Source: Bathynomus jamesi
Lineage: Eukaryota > Arthropoda > Malacostraca > Isopoda > Cirolanidae
DNA: 64,000 nt
Direction of reading: 5' to 3'
Assembly (NCBI GenBank): GCA_023014485.1
Contig: JAJOZX010001576.1
Coordinates: 124,001 to 188,000, forward strand
This document shows, in pieces, positions 10,344 to 22,315 of this stretch. Numbering within the stretch: the stretch's first letter is position 1; each line of letters begins with the position of its first letter. Under the pieces are notes generated by a model that saw only the letters and a program-made list of their open reading frames with translations, did no database searches and was not told the DNA's origin. Both the position numbers and the translations under genes were made by a program.

Positions 10344-11452
10344 CTACAAAAAATTAAGAAAATGTTAAGTTTTAAGAGTCTTTTTTCCCCCCTTACAAGC
10401 ACATAATACTGGATAATTTTCTAACCTTTGTTTGGGTTAAACTGCACCCTCTGATCACTCAAAGTTTTTAAGAATCTATAAATCCAGCTGCAAGTCCAAC
10501 TTGCCTATCCTAACCTTTACTAATATAGAAGTAAAAGGGTGTCGCTCTCATTTTGCTCAAATGAACAATATAAAATGAACACATTTTGGCTGAAATTAAA
10601 TATTGGAGCAAATTTTATAACCCAACAACCTTTGCTTTGCAGCCTAGCCTAACATTAATTAGGACTAATATAAAATCCTTCAGAATTTTCACCTCCACTA
10701 GAATTTTAAGAATATCCATTTTAATTCAAAAGTACATTACATACCCCGCTTTATCTGTTTTTTTATATAAAATAATTACCACTATGCAGGTGCTTTCTTT
10801 AGGGATCACTGGAAAGTTTCTTATATCTGACTTCGCTTACTTAACCATCACTAGGATCAAGTAATAAAAACTTGGCTATACAAATTTCTAGCACACTTTC
10901 CCCACAAAACATTGTTCCATTTGAAAACTAAATCTTATTCTAAAAAGGCTAAAACCAAATCCAGGACTATACTTTCTGATATCCCCAATCCATATAAGCC
11001 TAATTTTTTTTTTTTACTTTCACAATACCAATCATTCCACCAGACTGACCATTTGCATTTTCTCACTTCTTTCCAGCAAATTTTTACTTTCCATACAACC
11101 TACTGCTCATTTTTCTTCTTTCCAATACCTTTATATCTTTTTTACTATCTACTTTACTCACTCAACATTCTTCTTAACAGTTTGAGCCTAAAACTGAAAA
11201 TTATTAATATGAAATGTGGCACAAACTCTACATACTCTCTTACATTTAAGCCACTAATAATGAATCATTGTGGCATATTAAATTCAATATTTTATTGGTA
11301 CTTAATCAATTAGACCTAAATTTAGATCACAAAGTTCTAATGGCAAAAGGGATGCCAAATTCCCTATTCAGTTAGACTCATCAAAATATTTAACTAGTTT
11401 AAGTAATTAACTCGGAAATTCATTCCAGATTTAAATTAGCTTCAATACTTAC
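10344..11452. other. MBD gene intron 1
   Basis: AT-rich intron between phase-matched splice sites. It contains a 133-codon plus-strand open frame (10912-11313) made of simple Phe/Ser/Leu-rich sequence, which I treat as chance. No transposon ends were recognised. Confidence 0.6.
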
Positions 11453-12011
11453 TTCATTCTATTCAGTTTCCCGCTTCTAATTGGTTTATTATTAATTTTC
11501 TCAGATTTAATTTGACTGAGGGATTTCTGTAATAAGTTTGAGTATTTATTCTTAACCCCATTAGTAAACTTTTCCTTTATCAATATTCCTTGTTCCAGTG
11601 CACCAATTCCTTTACCATAATCAAGGGCCCATGTTTCATTTATACAGGGTTTTAAATCCAAAGACCTTAAGAAATCTGTAGTTTCAGAAAAATCTGATTT
11701 TCTTCTCTTTTTAACTGACTGTTTCATTCTATGAAGAGGAATACCGAAACCAATGGGGTTTATAGTTTCTGAATACAATTTATAAATACCCTGAGCAGGT
11801 TTCTCATAAGATAATGACAATTTTTCTCCCTCATCTTCCATTTTGATGATAGGTCTGTCTAAAGGCAGTTCTCCAGAGACATTTTCAGAATCACTTCTAT
11901 TTGGTAGTTTATGTGGTCCATCAAATATTGGGATGGACTGTGGTAGCAAAATCTGATTTTGCACAACTCTTTGAACATTACCCTTTGTAGTTTTTAAGCA
12001 AGCCATTTGGC
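11453..12011 (-). CDS. exon 1 (within window) of the MBD-domain gene, N-terminal region
   Basis: This is a 559-nt exon with an acceptor ending TTTTAACTTTCAG and a GTAAGT donor (11447-11452). ATG at 12006 has a favourable context (CAAATGG) and may be the initiation codon, since the exon is only a few bases longer. The 184 codons are hydrophilic and Ser/Lys-rich, with a basic cluster (KQSVKKRRKSDF) suggesting nuclear import. No catalytic domain is recognised. The exon ends two bases into a Lys codon completed by exon 2. The open, uninterrupted frame contrasts with the decayed transposons around it. Confidence 0.8.
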
Positions 12012-12330
12012 CTGAAAGTTAAAAGAAATCAGTTTAAAATATTAATATGAATAGTAGTTTACAAATTTAAAATATCCCACAGCTATATGATATATGCCAT
12101 GAAATATTTAAATTAGAATTTTGCTAAAGTGAAGAGTATAAGAATATTACACTGAAGTATAACTGCCCAAATCAATTATTTATAGTAATTAAATTTGGAT
12201 ATTTTATAGACCTATCTATAATTACTGGCAGCTATTTATTTAAGGAGATACTGTAGATATCCTTTTATCCAGTGGTGTAGTGTTAAATAAAGAAGTGAGG
12301 GAACAACATTTTGAAAGTGTTACTCAGATG

Positions 12331-12433
<103 letters not shown>

Positions 12434-13224
12434 CTGACCAATTTCAGGGATATTTTGAGGTCATATGCACTGGATATTAGGATATATTCCAAGGTTGAAG
12501 ATGCAGTATTTCCAGTGTCATTAGATATACGACATCCAGTACGATCAATAAAAATAGCTAACAACTGGAATGATTAACTAAAAAAAAGTTAACAACTGGT
12601 ACGCCGTGGTGACTGTTTCACCAGATCTTTATAGGCTAGCATTGCCTCAGTCGAAGCTAAAAGAAATGAAACAGTTAATGATTCTTTCTCATATTTCTTC
12701 TAGGGGTGGGAATTAAAATTTCATGACGTTAGAGATTTGTAAGTTCAGATTTATTTGAAATAGTGAGGGAACGCTGTTCCATCTACCAAAAAAAGTAAGG
12801 GAACGCCTAGTGATGCGAGTCGTTTTTTATTGTGTTGTTTTTTTTGTTTAAAACGAAGATAGTCTGTTTTTTTTTGTTTTTTATTGTTTTAAACTTATTC
12901 CATATTTTTCTTCCTTTAATCTAATAAGTATATTAGTATTACCTATAATTTACTATACTACCATGCTTATACGGTTATACCTAGTATATATAGTCATCTT
13001 TTAGAAAAACTGAATCACGCAAAAAGTATATAATAGAAAGGAAAAACAAACCCTCATTTTTATATGTATATATATTTTTTAACTAGAACATAAAACATTC
13101 TTCCTCGTTTCAAACAATATACATAATTGTGATTGGCAAGAGTACCAGTATATATATTCCAGATAGAAAAAAAAAATATTCACCTTTTTTTGAACCTTTT
13201 TGTTAACCTAATGTTGTTTAACCT

Positions 13225-13572
13225 TCATTTCCATGGAAGAATCATCACTAGATTGGGTAGAGCATATATGCTAGTTTCAATATCACAGGTACTGGTATAA
13301 TATACATAATAAAAAATACATTCTTCTATTTCCATTGAAGAATCATTATCACTAGATTGATTAGAGCATATAGTTTCAATATCATAGGTACTGGTACTTA
13401 TTGCAGATTTGGATGTTGATGAAGCCAATGTAGCACCATGTTTTACTTCACTTTCTTGGAATTTTGCATTTTGGGATATAAATACTAGCTTTGCTGCTCT
13501 GTCTGTGCTTAATCGGTTTCTTTTGGCTGTATGGATATTACTGTATGTGCTAAATGATCTCGGAGGTAACGA
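13225..13572 (-). pseudogene. hAT transposase C-terminal remnant
   Basis: The minus-strand reading gives RSFSTYSNIHTAKRNRLS, then TDRAAKLVFISQN, the typical end of the hAT dimerisation domain, then a Ser/Thr-rich tail. About 65 bp near 13230-13294 is a diverged direct duplicate of 13331-13398. A CAGTGGTGTAG string at 12270 may be the element's 3' terminus. The 5' side is lost in TG-rich microsatellite DNA and the hAT insertion at 13619. Confidence 0.6.
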
Positions 13573-13618
13573 AAGGGCGAAATAGAGGTGTATGAGTTTG
13601 TGTAGGTATATATGTGAG

Positions 13619-14562
13619 CAGGGCCGGCGCTAGGAAGTGCGGGGCCCAATTAGAAAATTGTTAGCGCCTAGCGGGGCCCTCTACCCATTGTCATTTCAAA
13701 GTTGGAGTGACAAGAAATTTCACTAGAGCACCTCTTTGTTTTTCATTTTCAGCTGCCTTAGCCTTGGCCAGTGCTCGTTTCTGATTGCCGCTCAAATACT
13801 TTCGCCCTTTGTCTCTATCTCTGCTTGTGCTTGCCATGATGACGATGATGTAAGGGCTTTTTCAATTACTTTTCTTTTAAAAAAGCTAAACGGCAATGAT
13901 AAACTGAAATTACAAAACAAAAAACAAAATCATTCACAATAAAGACTCCCTGGCACTGAAAAATAATAAAGATGTGCATGTATGCATCTAATGATTAAAG
14001 CAAAAGATTTCATGATTTTTAAAAGCCTGGGAGTAAGAAGAAAAGCGCAGGGGGCAAAAGAACAAGCTCTAGTAAATAGAAATGTAAATGCTCTCTATGA
14101 TAATGAGGCAAAAACTAGTTAATTTAATATGTAGGATCTACTTACCACCACGTTTCTCTGTTACATGCAGGCTTAAGACACTTCAAGTTTGCAGTTTGGA
14201 CATATAAACAATTTGGACATATTTAACAAACAACACAACTTTACATTCCAAGCTCTATGTTATATAATCTCATTAACAGCGCTCTTTCTGTGTTGAGGGT
14301 TTGAATATCATCCACAAATTACCTTTTTTTTAAAAAAGCTAAACGGCGACGATAAACTGAAATTACAAAACAAATAAACAAACGATTAGCAATAAAACAT
14401 TGAAACATAGATATACGAGGATGGACTGAATAGTTTCACTGCCTTCACAGTAATAAGAAACTTCGTGCACACTGGACACTCATTAATTCATCATAGCGTC
14501 CCCCACTCGAGCGCGGGGCCCAATTTGAACAAATCGGTCTAATCGGCTTAAAACCGGCCCTG
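13619..14562 (-). mobile_element. hAT deletion derivative (CAGGGCCGGC ends)
   Basis: This 944-bp element has ends CAGGGCCGGC and GCCGGCCCTG and a perfect 8-bp target duplication TATGTGAG (13611-13618 and 14563-14570). GGGGCCCAATT occurs just inside both ends. An ACGGC-containing sequence near 13880 recurs near 14345, indicating internal duplication. It keeps only the start of a transposase gene on the minus strand. Confidence 0.93.
13691..13837 (-). pseudogene. hAT transposase N-terminal stub, 48 aa
   Basis: ATG at 13837 opens MASTSRDRDKGRKYLSGNQK followed by an Ala/Lys/Glu-rich helix and VKFL, ending at 13691. The KYLSGxQKR...KxxxFL pattern is the usual N-terminus of one hAT branch, which precedes a TTF-type zinc finger. 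The rest of the gene is deleted. Confidence 0.6.
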
Positions 14563-15285
14563 TATGTGAGTATGCGTGCATATGTATCTGGAATTCTGGA
14601 TGTATGCGTGTGTATGGGGTATATAATAGATATAAATATGTGTATATAAGTATTTATGTATATATTGGTATATATGTATATGGGTGTGTGTGTATGTATA
14701 TATATATATATGGATGGTCTCGGGGGGGGGGAAATATGTCACCGTGGGTCTAAAGGATAGTTAAGTGGGAGATTCAAAATCCGAGGCATGGATGGGAGAG
14801 TCCTGGAAAGGTTGGACAATGGGCAGTCAGCTCCCAGCCAGTGTTCTCACAAGTTTAACGGATCTCAAGATACAAGACTTTCAGTGCAAGAAAGAGGCCA
14901 GTTTTTTTCTGTAAATAGGCTGAAAAGGACATTCTATACTGGTACCATATGGCCTATTTTATTATTTATTTATTTATTTTTATAATATATATCATTGCAA
15001 AAGTATACCTTATAATTAAATTGGCAATATCTATATTAATTATTAAAAAAAACAAAAAAAACAAAAAACAAAAACAAAAACAAAAACAAAAAAAACAACA
15101 TGGACATAAAAAAACCCGTTTTTTAACATCACTAGGAACGCCATTCCCACAGCACTACATCAGTGCTTCTATCTATTAAATACTTTGCGATATAAGGCTG
15201 AGGTCTAATTTAATGAAGATAATACCTAATATGTTTTAATAATGTCAGTCACTGTCATGGCATGGAAACTATGTAAACTTTAGTA
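14563..15285. other. microsatellite-rich DNA
   Basis: TATG/TGTA-rich repeats run from 14563 to about 14715 with a 9-G run near 14720. A unique stretch (14760-14990) contains a short open frame of no recognised function, followed by an A-rich (CAAAAA)n tract at 15045-15098. Chance frames in the repeats are ignored. Confidence 0.7.
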
Positions 15286-15512
15286 CAGTAGACCCTCTTT
15301 ATTTCATGGTCCAATATTTTGCTTTCTTTATTTTACAGTACCCAAATTACTCCCAATTTTTTTATATAGTATGATCTAAACACTATTTTGCAGTAATACA
15401 TAGAAATTCTATATATTGTAATATATAAAATGTATAGTATCGTGAAAACAATATTTTGTACAGATTGTAGTAATTCTTGGTCCCAATCTCACAAAATAAT
15501 GAGTGTCTACTG
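15286..15512. mobile_element. Tigger/pogo-type MITE, second copy
   Basis: Ends CAGTAGACCCTC and GTCTACTG are flanked by TA (15284-15285 and 15513-15514). Its right end read inward matches the left end of 9702-9885, so the copies are in opposite orientations. Length 227 bp. Confidence 0.9.
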
Positions 15513-15759
15513 TACTATACAATAATGTGCATTTATTCATACAATTTTTCTGCAGTTCAGGAATTTAGTACATTCCAAACAGCTTATAGAGATATTCTTG
15601 TAGACTACCAACATACTGTAATTATTGTCATAGTAGAAAGGTTTTATTATCTTAAAAAATATTTTATCTAAAATTAATTAAACCTAAAAGTTGCAAGCCA
15701 TTGACAGTAACAACTCTATAAATTAATCAAAAAACATTGTAAGTCACTCTGAAAATGTA

Positions 15760-16395
15760 CTATTTGTTGACTAAGTATCCTTGTAGATACAATGTAGCTA
15801 CAAGTTTGTTTTCTAATTTTCTATGATGTCAACAACTTCTTCTGTCTGACTCCAATAAGAAAAAGTTATTTAAGTTACTTAACTACATGTAAACTGTCTA
15901 AACCTGAAAACATTTTGATGATCATCTTTCAAAATTAAAACATGCCTAATTCCTTTAATTTTTTTCCACAAACTATTCCACCTTCTCAAACAAGAAACAA
16001 GTTTGGCTGTCCTACAGTGCATAGCTATTACATTACATTTGAAAAGCATGAAGACACTTGGGTCTATCAAGGTTATTCAAGTCATAACTGATCTAAACTA
16101 TATTTTATGATCAACTGCAAAATGTCAATTTTAAGTCACCTAGGCCCTAATTAACATCAAACTATTTACAGTATGACTGAAAAAATTAGAAAACTTCAGG
16201 TCACTACTAACTATAATACCAAGATCTTTTTCTGACAAACATCATCTAACCAGCTTCCTCACATCTCATAACTGAAGTTTTTCTTTATTTTTGCCAATAG
16301 AGGAATTTACATTTTTTAATGTTGAATTTCATCTGCCATTTACTAGCCCAGGCAACTAATCTATCAAAATCTTTGGTTAATATTGAAAATTAACT
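15760..16395 (-). mobile_element. CR1-like LINE fragments, minus strand
   Basis: Two adjoining pieces of the same LINE family as at 6405. The first covers the C-terminal coding region; the second starts with the 3' tail (TTACATTACATTTG at about 16030) and passes into reverse-transcriptase coding DNA by 16190-16390. Both are full of stops. They lie head to head with the plus-strand LINE starting at about 16396. Confidence 0.7.
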
Positions 16396-16410
16396 ACCTT
16401 AAATTGCCCA

Positions 16411-17463
16411 ATGCCATTGCAGAAAGCATTGTGTGCTAGGTGTGGGGTTAATCGGTGGTATACTGATTTTAAAGATTACAATGGCAGTCCTACGGCAATT
16501 ATTGAGAGATTGGTTTGTTTCTTTTGTGAGTTAAGTGAAGAGATGGTTGATTTAAAACATGGTGCATGCGAGGTGATGGAAAGACTTGTAACACTTGATG
16601 AGGGCAGGGGTAGGATGTTAGTAAGTTGAAGGGTGAGGTTAGGAACCTAGTTTCTAGTACAGGTAGTAAATGCAAAAAACTTCACTTTTTTCTACGTGAA
16701 GGTCAAAATATGAAAATAAACTCTGTCTATTAGAGTGGGTTTTTATTTTCATAGTACAGGTAGCTTATCAGGAAGGTTAGACAGAATTGAGGAAGGGGTT
16801 AAGGTTGGTCAAAGATTAGTAGATGGGGAGAGATTTATAGTAGTTAAGGGTAGAGCTAGGCCATGTACGTTAGGTGATAGGAATCCTCCCCTATCGAGGT
16901 TTCAAACCCTTTCACCCAGTTGGATAGAGATGTGGACAAGGCAGAAACAAGTTTAATTGGGGACTCCTTAGTGCATCATATGGATAAGGAGTTTGTTGAA
17001 TGGAATCCAACCAAGAGGAGGGTCTGTCTACCAGGGTCCAGGGTTGACAGAATTAGAAATGAAGTAGATAAGATTGATGTTGCCTCCCATCACCCAATGT
17101 TGGTAATGATGGTAGGGGACAATGACTCATATAGGCCCAATACAAGAGTGCCTGACCTTTTGGAGAGATACAGGGAGTTAATTTGGTCCCTGAAGGCAAG
17201 GTCAGATAGGTCTTTAATTCTAGGTATTACCCCAAGGCACAGTTTAAATTTTAAGATTATGTCAAAAACAATATTTTTGAACACTAAACTAGAAGAGATT
17301 TGTGCTCAGGAAACTGTCCCCTTTGTAAAGCTGTGGTCAGAATTTAGTGATCCTAGCCTTTTTATAAAAGATGGGGGTGCATTTCAATGAAATAGGGAAT
17401 GCTAGGCTAGGTAGGTTAATCAATGAGAATGTTCAGAAGCTGTATAGGTCAAAGCCCTTTTAA
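16411..17463 (+). pseudogene. LINE ORF1 with zinc finger-like and SGNH esterase-like domain
   Basis: In CR1-group elements this protein accompanies the RNA intermediate. Residues 1-72 hold CARC and CFFC pairs (finger-like). After the inserted hairpin element come SLSGRLDRIEEGVKVGQRLV and a linker. From 16920 the SGNH-hydrolase blocks appear: IGDSLVHHM (nucleophile Ser), MVGDNDSYRP (block III-like, with Asn), and DGxHFNEIGNARL (Asp-x-x-His) just after a one-base insertion near 17375. TAA at 17461 ends the protein. At least three frame breaks are seen. The esterase-like ORF1 is established for CR1-group LINEs; activity here is unlikely. Confidence 0.8.
16667..16752. mobile_element. hairpin element, copy 2 (left hairpin arm deleted)
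   Basis: Same sequence as 9372-9475 except for two extra bases at the left of copy 1 and a 16-bp deletion removing most of the left hairpin arm. It is flanked by a different 11-bp duplication, AGTACAGGTAG (16656-16666 and 16753-16763), and interrupts LINE ORF1. Two unrelated targets with two unrelated duplications establish it as a mobile unit. Confidence 0.82.
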
Positions 17464-17544
17464 ATGTTGTGGGTCCAGGAAACACCAGCCTGATGTGAAA
17501 AAAAGTTTAAAATGTCAATCTGTCGTAAAAAATAATTTAAATCT

Positions 17545-19830
17545 TTTATTGTAATATGCATAGTATTAGAAATAAATTGAATGAATTTAAGGCGATAATT
17601 TATTCCAGGAACTACAATATAGTTGCTATAACCAAAATGTAGTTAAATACTGTAACTCAGGACTTGTTGGGGAAACTTGATATAGCAGGTTTTAAACTTT
17701 TTACTAATGATAGGTTACATAGGATTGGTGGTGGCATTTTGTTGTACATTTGTAATTCCCTTAGGGCTATCAAGGTTAAGATAGATTTTCAAGCAGAAAT
17801 TAATGCGATATGTGTTGAAGTTAGGGTGTGTAGTATTAGCTTTAATTTCATTGTTAGTTACAGACCTCCCATTCAACCCCTCGATACCGATACTAGATTT
17901 TACACACTTCTTAGTAACTTTATTAATAATAATTAGGATAGTATAGTTGTCGGAGACTTTAACTGCCCTAATGTTAATTACAAGACTTTTACTGGTAATG
18001 ATGAGAGTTTGAGACTGAGTTCATGGAAGATAATATTTTACAACAGATGGTTACTGAACCAATGTGCGGTGACAATATTTTAGGTATGGTGATGATGAAC
18101 AATGAAAATATAGTCAAAGGTCTGGAAGTAGGTGAGAGTTTGGGATGTAGTGACACCAAATTATTAGGTTTAAGCTATTGATAGAAAACAGTAGGGATAG
18201 TAACGTAATAGAAGTCCTTGATTTTTGTAGGGCTAATTTTGATAGTTTTGTGGATAGGATAAGAGTAGTCGACTGGGCTAATTTATTTATGGGTAATGAT
18301 GCAAATTTTCATTGGGAAGCATTTAAAGAAAGTTTTTTGAGTAGTGAAAGGGACTTTATTCTGCGTAGGCCCAAGCGCACTAGTAATCATGGTAGGCCCA
18401 AGTGGTGGACTAGGAAAATAGGCAAGTTCATAAACAAGCATAATAGAGCATATAGACTTAATAAGCACAATGGCATGGTAGCTAACTTTAATAGATATAT
18501 CGAGCTTAGATATCAGGTTAAAATATGTTAGGAATGCTAAGTATAATTTTGAGATACTTGTAGCTGCAGATAGTAAACATAATCCAAAAACGTTTTTTGA
18601 CTACGTCAATAATTGTAAGCTGATAAAAGATAACATAGGCCCTCTCTCTAGTGGATGCTAATGGCACTTTGGCTTCCGATGCTCAGGCAATGGCAGGTAT
18701 TTTTAACAACTTTTTTGAGACAGTTTTTACCATAGAAGACGTAAATAATGTCCCTGACATGGATGATATTCCATTTAGTAATGAGACTTTTTTGAATGAA
18801 ATAACTGTTTATGAGGGTGAGATTGCGCATTATATCGATAAGTTAAAAGTTAGCAAGGCTCTAGGCCCTGATATGCTTTATCCTAGACATTTGAAAGATG
18901 AATGAGGTTATCATAGGCCCCTTAACAAGAATTTTTAATAAGTCACTGGAAGCAGGGATTATTCCTGAAGACTTCAAATTAGCTAACATTGTCCATTTTT
19001 AAAAAAGGCAAACACACAGTAGCTAGCAATTATAGCCCTATTAACTTAATGTCAATTGTCAGTAAACTTTTCAAATCCATAGTTAGGGATCGTATCATCA
19101 ATCACTTAGAAAGTCGCGATTTGATTAATAGTAGTCAGCATGGGTTTCAATGCCATAAATCTTGTTTAACTAATTTGTTAAGAGTTTTATAATGAAAAAG
19201 TGTGCGTGTATGATAGGCATAGATCGGCTGATGTTATCTATTTAGACTTTAAAAAAGCATTTGATACAGTTCTGCATAGAAGATTAATTGCGAAGGTTAA
19301 AGCGCACAGTATACACAGTCAGGTAGCCAACTGGTTAGAGGAATGGCTTTGTGCCAGGAAACAGAGGGTCACTGTTAATGGTAGGGAATCAGGGTGGTTG
19401 GATGTAGGTAGCAGTGTCCCTCAGGATTCAGTGTTAGGCCCATTGCTATTCGTAATCTACATTAATGAGATAAATGTAGGCTTGACCAGTAACATGTCAA
19501 AATTTGCAGATGATACTAAAATAGGCAGTAAAGTTCTTAATGCGGATGATAGAAATAGGCTCCAAGACAATGTAAATAAGACTATGGAATGGATGGATAA
19601 GTGGCAGATGCAATTTAACATAGATAAAAGTAAAGTTTTGCATATAGGTTCTCATAACAATTACACGTACACGATGGATGATATTTAGTGTGTTGATGAG
19701 GAAGTAGATTTAGGCATACACGTATCTAAGGATTTAAAAGTTAGGAACTAGTGCCTGGAGTCTTGCACAAAAGCTAATAGGATGTTAGGCTTCATAGCAC
19801 ATAATTTCAAAAATTTAAATCAAAGAATAT
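17545..19830 (+). pseudogene. LINE ORF2: AP endonuclease and reverse transcriptase
   Basis: The endonuclease nicks the target and the reverse transcriptase copies RNA onto it. Endonuclease signatures are HSIRNKLNEFK near 17560, SYRPP near 17860 and GDFNCPNVN near 17950. A linker follows to 18650. The reverse transcriptase shows KVSKALGPD, NYSPINL, HGFQ, YLDFKKAFDTVLH, the active-site FADDTKIGS near 19505, and SKVLHIGSHN. Stops or frameshifts occur near 17640, 17935, 18530, 18905, 19192 and 19688. The C-terminus after ANRMLGF is lost near 19815. Confidence 0.85.
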
Positions 19831-19875
19831 GCCATTCAGTTTTCAGAATATTTTGTGGTGCTTTGCTCAAATATG

Positions 19876-20024
19876 ACTCATTTCAATTGCAAATGATTCT
19901 AGGTTTGGTTTCCTCATAATTTTCAGTGTTCTTTTCTAATATCAATGTATTTTTTCAAATACAACCTTTGTTTCAATTGCCAATGTTTCTAGGTTAGGCT
20001 GGGTTTCCTCATAATTTTCAGTAA
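19876..20024. repeat. diverged tandem duplication
   Basis: A segment with TTTCAATTGC, then TTCTAGGTT, then TTTCCTCATAATTTTCAGT occurs twice, at about 19877-19928 and 19970-20023. It is non-coding and lies between two LINE pieces. Confidence 0.6.
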
Positions 20025-20310
20025 GAGCATTTCCAACAAAAAATACATCACATTTCATTTGAGAAACATTAAGCCACTAGGGCCTATTGAGGTCATGAGC
20101 TATGTTTCATACTAAAATTGTGCAAAACATCAATCTCAAGTCAGCCAACCAATGTCCAACCATCTACAGATCTACCAAAGTAGCCTATACAACCCACTCT
20201 TTACAATCTACAAATTATATCTCATTTATGAGTGTCCAAATTTTTCTTAAAATTAACTAATAAGCTACTATTTACCAAATCATATGGCAAGTCATTCCAA
20301 AAATCTACTA

Positions 20311-21352
20311 CTGGTATCCCTCATTTAATGATTGGGATACATTCCTGAAAAACTGATCGCTAAGTGAACAATCACTAAACAATAATGTTATAACATGGGT
20401 TAATATGGGATACATTCCTCATCCATGAGGTGGAAGCTGTGGAGATTAGCCCACCCCTTAAAGCACTCAAACCACCCAGCACTGGCCTTAAAGTTCTCAA
20501 CAGCACCAGCAGTCCTCTAAGGGCCCACATCTTTCCACAGGTCCTCCCAAAGACTCTCAGCCTTGGCCATGATGAAGGTGGTAGAGGCACATGGCAGCAG
20601 CGAGTTTGATCTTCAATCCAAATCTGGAGTAGCTTGTTCATATTCTCCATCACTGGATCACATGCCTGAGTTATCTTCATGGTGCTGCTAGAAGTCACAT
20701 TTTCCACTGAGACATTCAATTCAGGAGCCTTCTTGATGATGGTAGAGATGGTCAACTGGGCTAGGCCAAGCACTCTCATGATGGAGTTCACCCCTTCACC
20801 ACTCTGATGGCACTTAATAATGTCCAGCTTAACCTCCAAAATCAAGGATTTATGAGAACTTAGCCTTACCCGATGATGCAGGGGAAGCAGCCACACACTT
20901 ACCCATCATTTTCAATGTTCACAGTCACTTAACACAGTCCAAATTACCAAATTAGCACCAAACAGTCTGCACAATGTTGCTTTGCACTCCACAAAGGTGG
21001 TGAATAACACAATGATCACAATCATGTGCAATCTTACACAATGATGCAGAGCAATGCAGAAGCATGAGTGACTCAAAATACTGGTGGGGCAAGAAAGAAG
21101 TGCAGTGGGTGGCAGCTTAGTTTTAGGCAAGCTGTGCAGAGGATAAATCCATTTCTGCACATGGTGGCCATTTTGATTAGATAAGAAGTTAGAGATGTGC
21201 CCATGGAGTACCAGAAACCAAACTTTGCCCACCATAGCAAAATTTTACTAAACCAAATTTTGGCCAATCATTGTATGAGAAAAGGTGTTAAAAAAATAGA
21301 TTGCTAAAGCGAGTGATCATTGAGTGAATGATCATTAAATGAGGGATACTTG
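20311..21352 (-). mobile_element. Tigger (pogo) element with internal deletion
   Basis: The ends CTGGTATCCCTCATTTAATG and its near-complement (CAAGTATCCCTC) are flanked by TA (20309-20310 and 21353-21354). The uninterrupted site is visible in the homologous LINE at 6686. Length is 1042 bp against more than 2 kb for complete Tigger elements. It carries a transposase N-terminal fragment. Confidence 0.9.
20375..20896 (-). pseudogene. Tigger transposase, CENP-B-type DNA-binding region only
   Basis: Minus-strand frame reading LEVKLDIIKCHQSGEGVNSI, then MRVLGLAQLTISTIIKKAPE. This is the first helix-turn-helix of the pogo/CENP-B family. MNKLLQIWIEDQTR and VPLPPS follow from the second half of the DNA-binding region. 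The C-terminal 60 residues are in a shifted frame (FGRTCGKMWALRGLL). The catalytic DDD domain is missing. The original ATG is not obvious. Confidence 0.75.
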
Positions 21353-22036
21353 TACTCTATGACTGAAAAAGTATTTTCATAGATAAAGTCTACAAGTCTG
21401 TTTTCTAATTTTCTTATTATGCTCTCAAGTTATTCCATCCATCTCTAATGGAAAAAAGTTACTTACATCTAAATTGTCCAAACCTGAAAACATTTTGAAC
21501 ATCTGTATCATATCTCCCCTCAAACAATATTTCTCAAAACTAAACATACCCAGTTCCTTCAATCTTTCTCTGTATTCCACTCTTAGGTTAGGGATAAGCT
21601 TGGTTGCCCTACATTGCACACCTTCAAGCTCCTGGTTTGGTTAATTGGTTAATATGCAGTAAATGACATGACATGACCTGCATTTTTAGCAAGAAATATA
21701 TTTTTCTATTGTAATTTGATGTGCTTTATTCAAATCTAAGTTTCATTTGTTGTGCCAATTTCTTAAAATTTGATCATGTAGATTTGGGTAGTTTACATTT
21801 TGGAACATTTGCACAACAAATTAAACTCAGATTTGAAAGGTAATTCTACATTGGTAGGTTAGGTTACATTATATTTCATTTGGAAAACTTGAAGCCACTG
21901 GGGTCTATTGAGGTTATCCAAGTCATGAACTATATTTTATAATAATATCTTGGGATATCCTCGCTTTTACAGTCCTAAATTCTAACTAATAATGTGATGG
22001 TCCTAAATTATGTAGAACCAAATTTTATATATATAT

Positions 22037-22287
22037 GAGGCCTTCCGAAGCAAAAGTAGCACAAGCGCCATTCGGGGCAAAAATGAGTTATACCCACTGA
22101 GAGGTTCTTCAGACCATATACTATCATATGGTAATGGATGAATTGCAGAAACACCAATGTTCGTATGGTTGAAAGTCCTGTGAAAAATAATAAAAAATGT
22201 CCCTGCCCGAAGGTCGCATAACTTTCAATGCATTTTCTGATGATAAAAAAAAATGGCGCTTGTGCTACTTTTGCTTTGGAAGACCTC
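22037..22287. mobile_element. MITE with 36-bp inverted repeats in a TA tract
   Basis: Ends GAGGCCTTCCGAAGCAAAAG and GAGGTCTTCCAAAGCAAAAG (right end read inward) extend 36 bp into GCGCCATT. Both flanks are TA repeats, so the target duplication cannot be measured. Non-coding, 251 bp. Confidence 0.8.
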
Positions 22288-22315
22288 ATATATATATATA
22301 TATATATTTTTTTTT

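Larger units (their letters stand above)
16396..19830 (+). mobile_element. CR1-like LINE with ORF1 and ORF2, near full length
   Basis: The order is an ORF1 with a Cys-rich finger and esterase-like domain, a short spacer, then an ORF2 with endonuclease and reverse transcriptase. This layout matches the CR1/L2 group of non-LTR retrotransposons. Both ORFs have frameshifts and stops, and the 3' untranslated end is missing. A small hairpin element interrupts ORF1 at 16667-16752. Confidence 0.85.
20045..21640 (-). mobile_element. CR1-like LINE 3' end, split by a Tigger element
   Basis: Minus-strand 3' end of the same family as 6405. The pieces 20045-20310 and 21353-21640 rejoin when the Tigger insert is removed. 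The second piece encodes ATKLIPNLRVEYRERLKELG and FSFEKYCLRGDMIQMFKMFS, the C-terminal region of ORF2. A further small piece of the same end lies at about 21855-21945. Confidence 0.8.

Noticed and set aside
10912..11313. 133-codon plus-strand open frame as a gene
   Set aside because: Low-complexity Phe/Ser/Leu composition in an intron of the opposite-strand MBD gene, with no splice or domain support.
14548..14742. His/Tyr/Ile-rich minus-strand protein
   Set aside because: Translation of a TATG/TGTA microsatellite.
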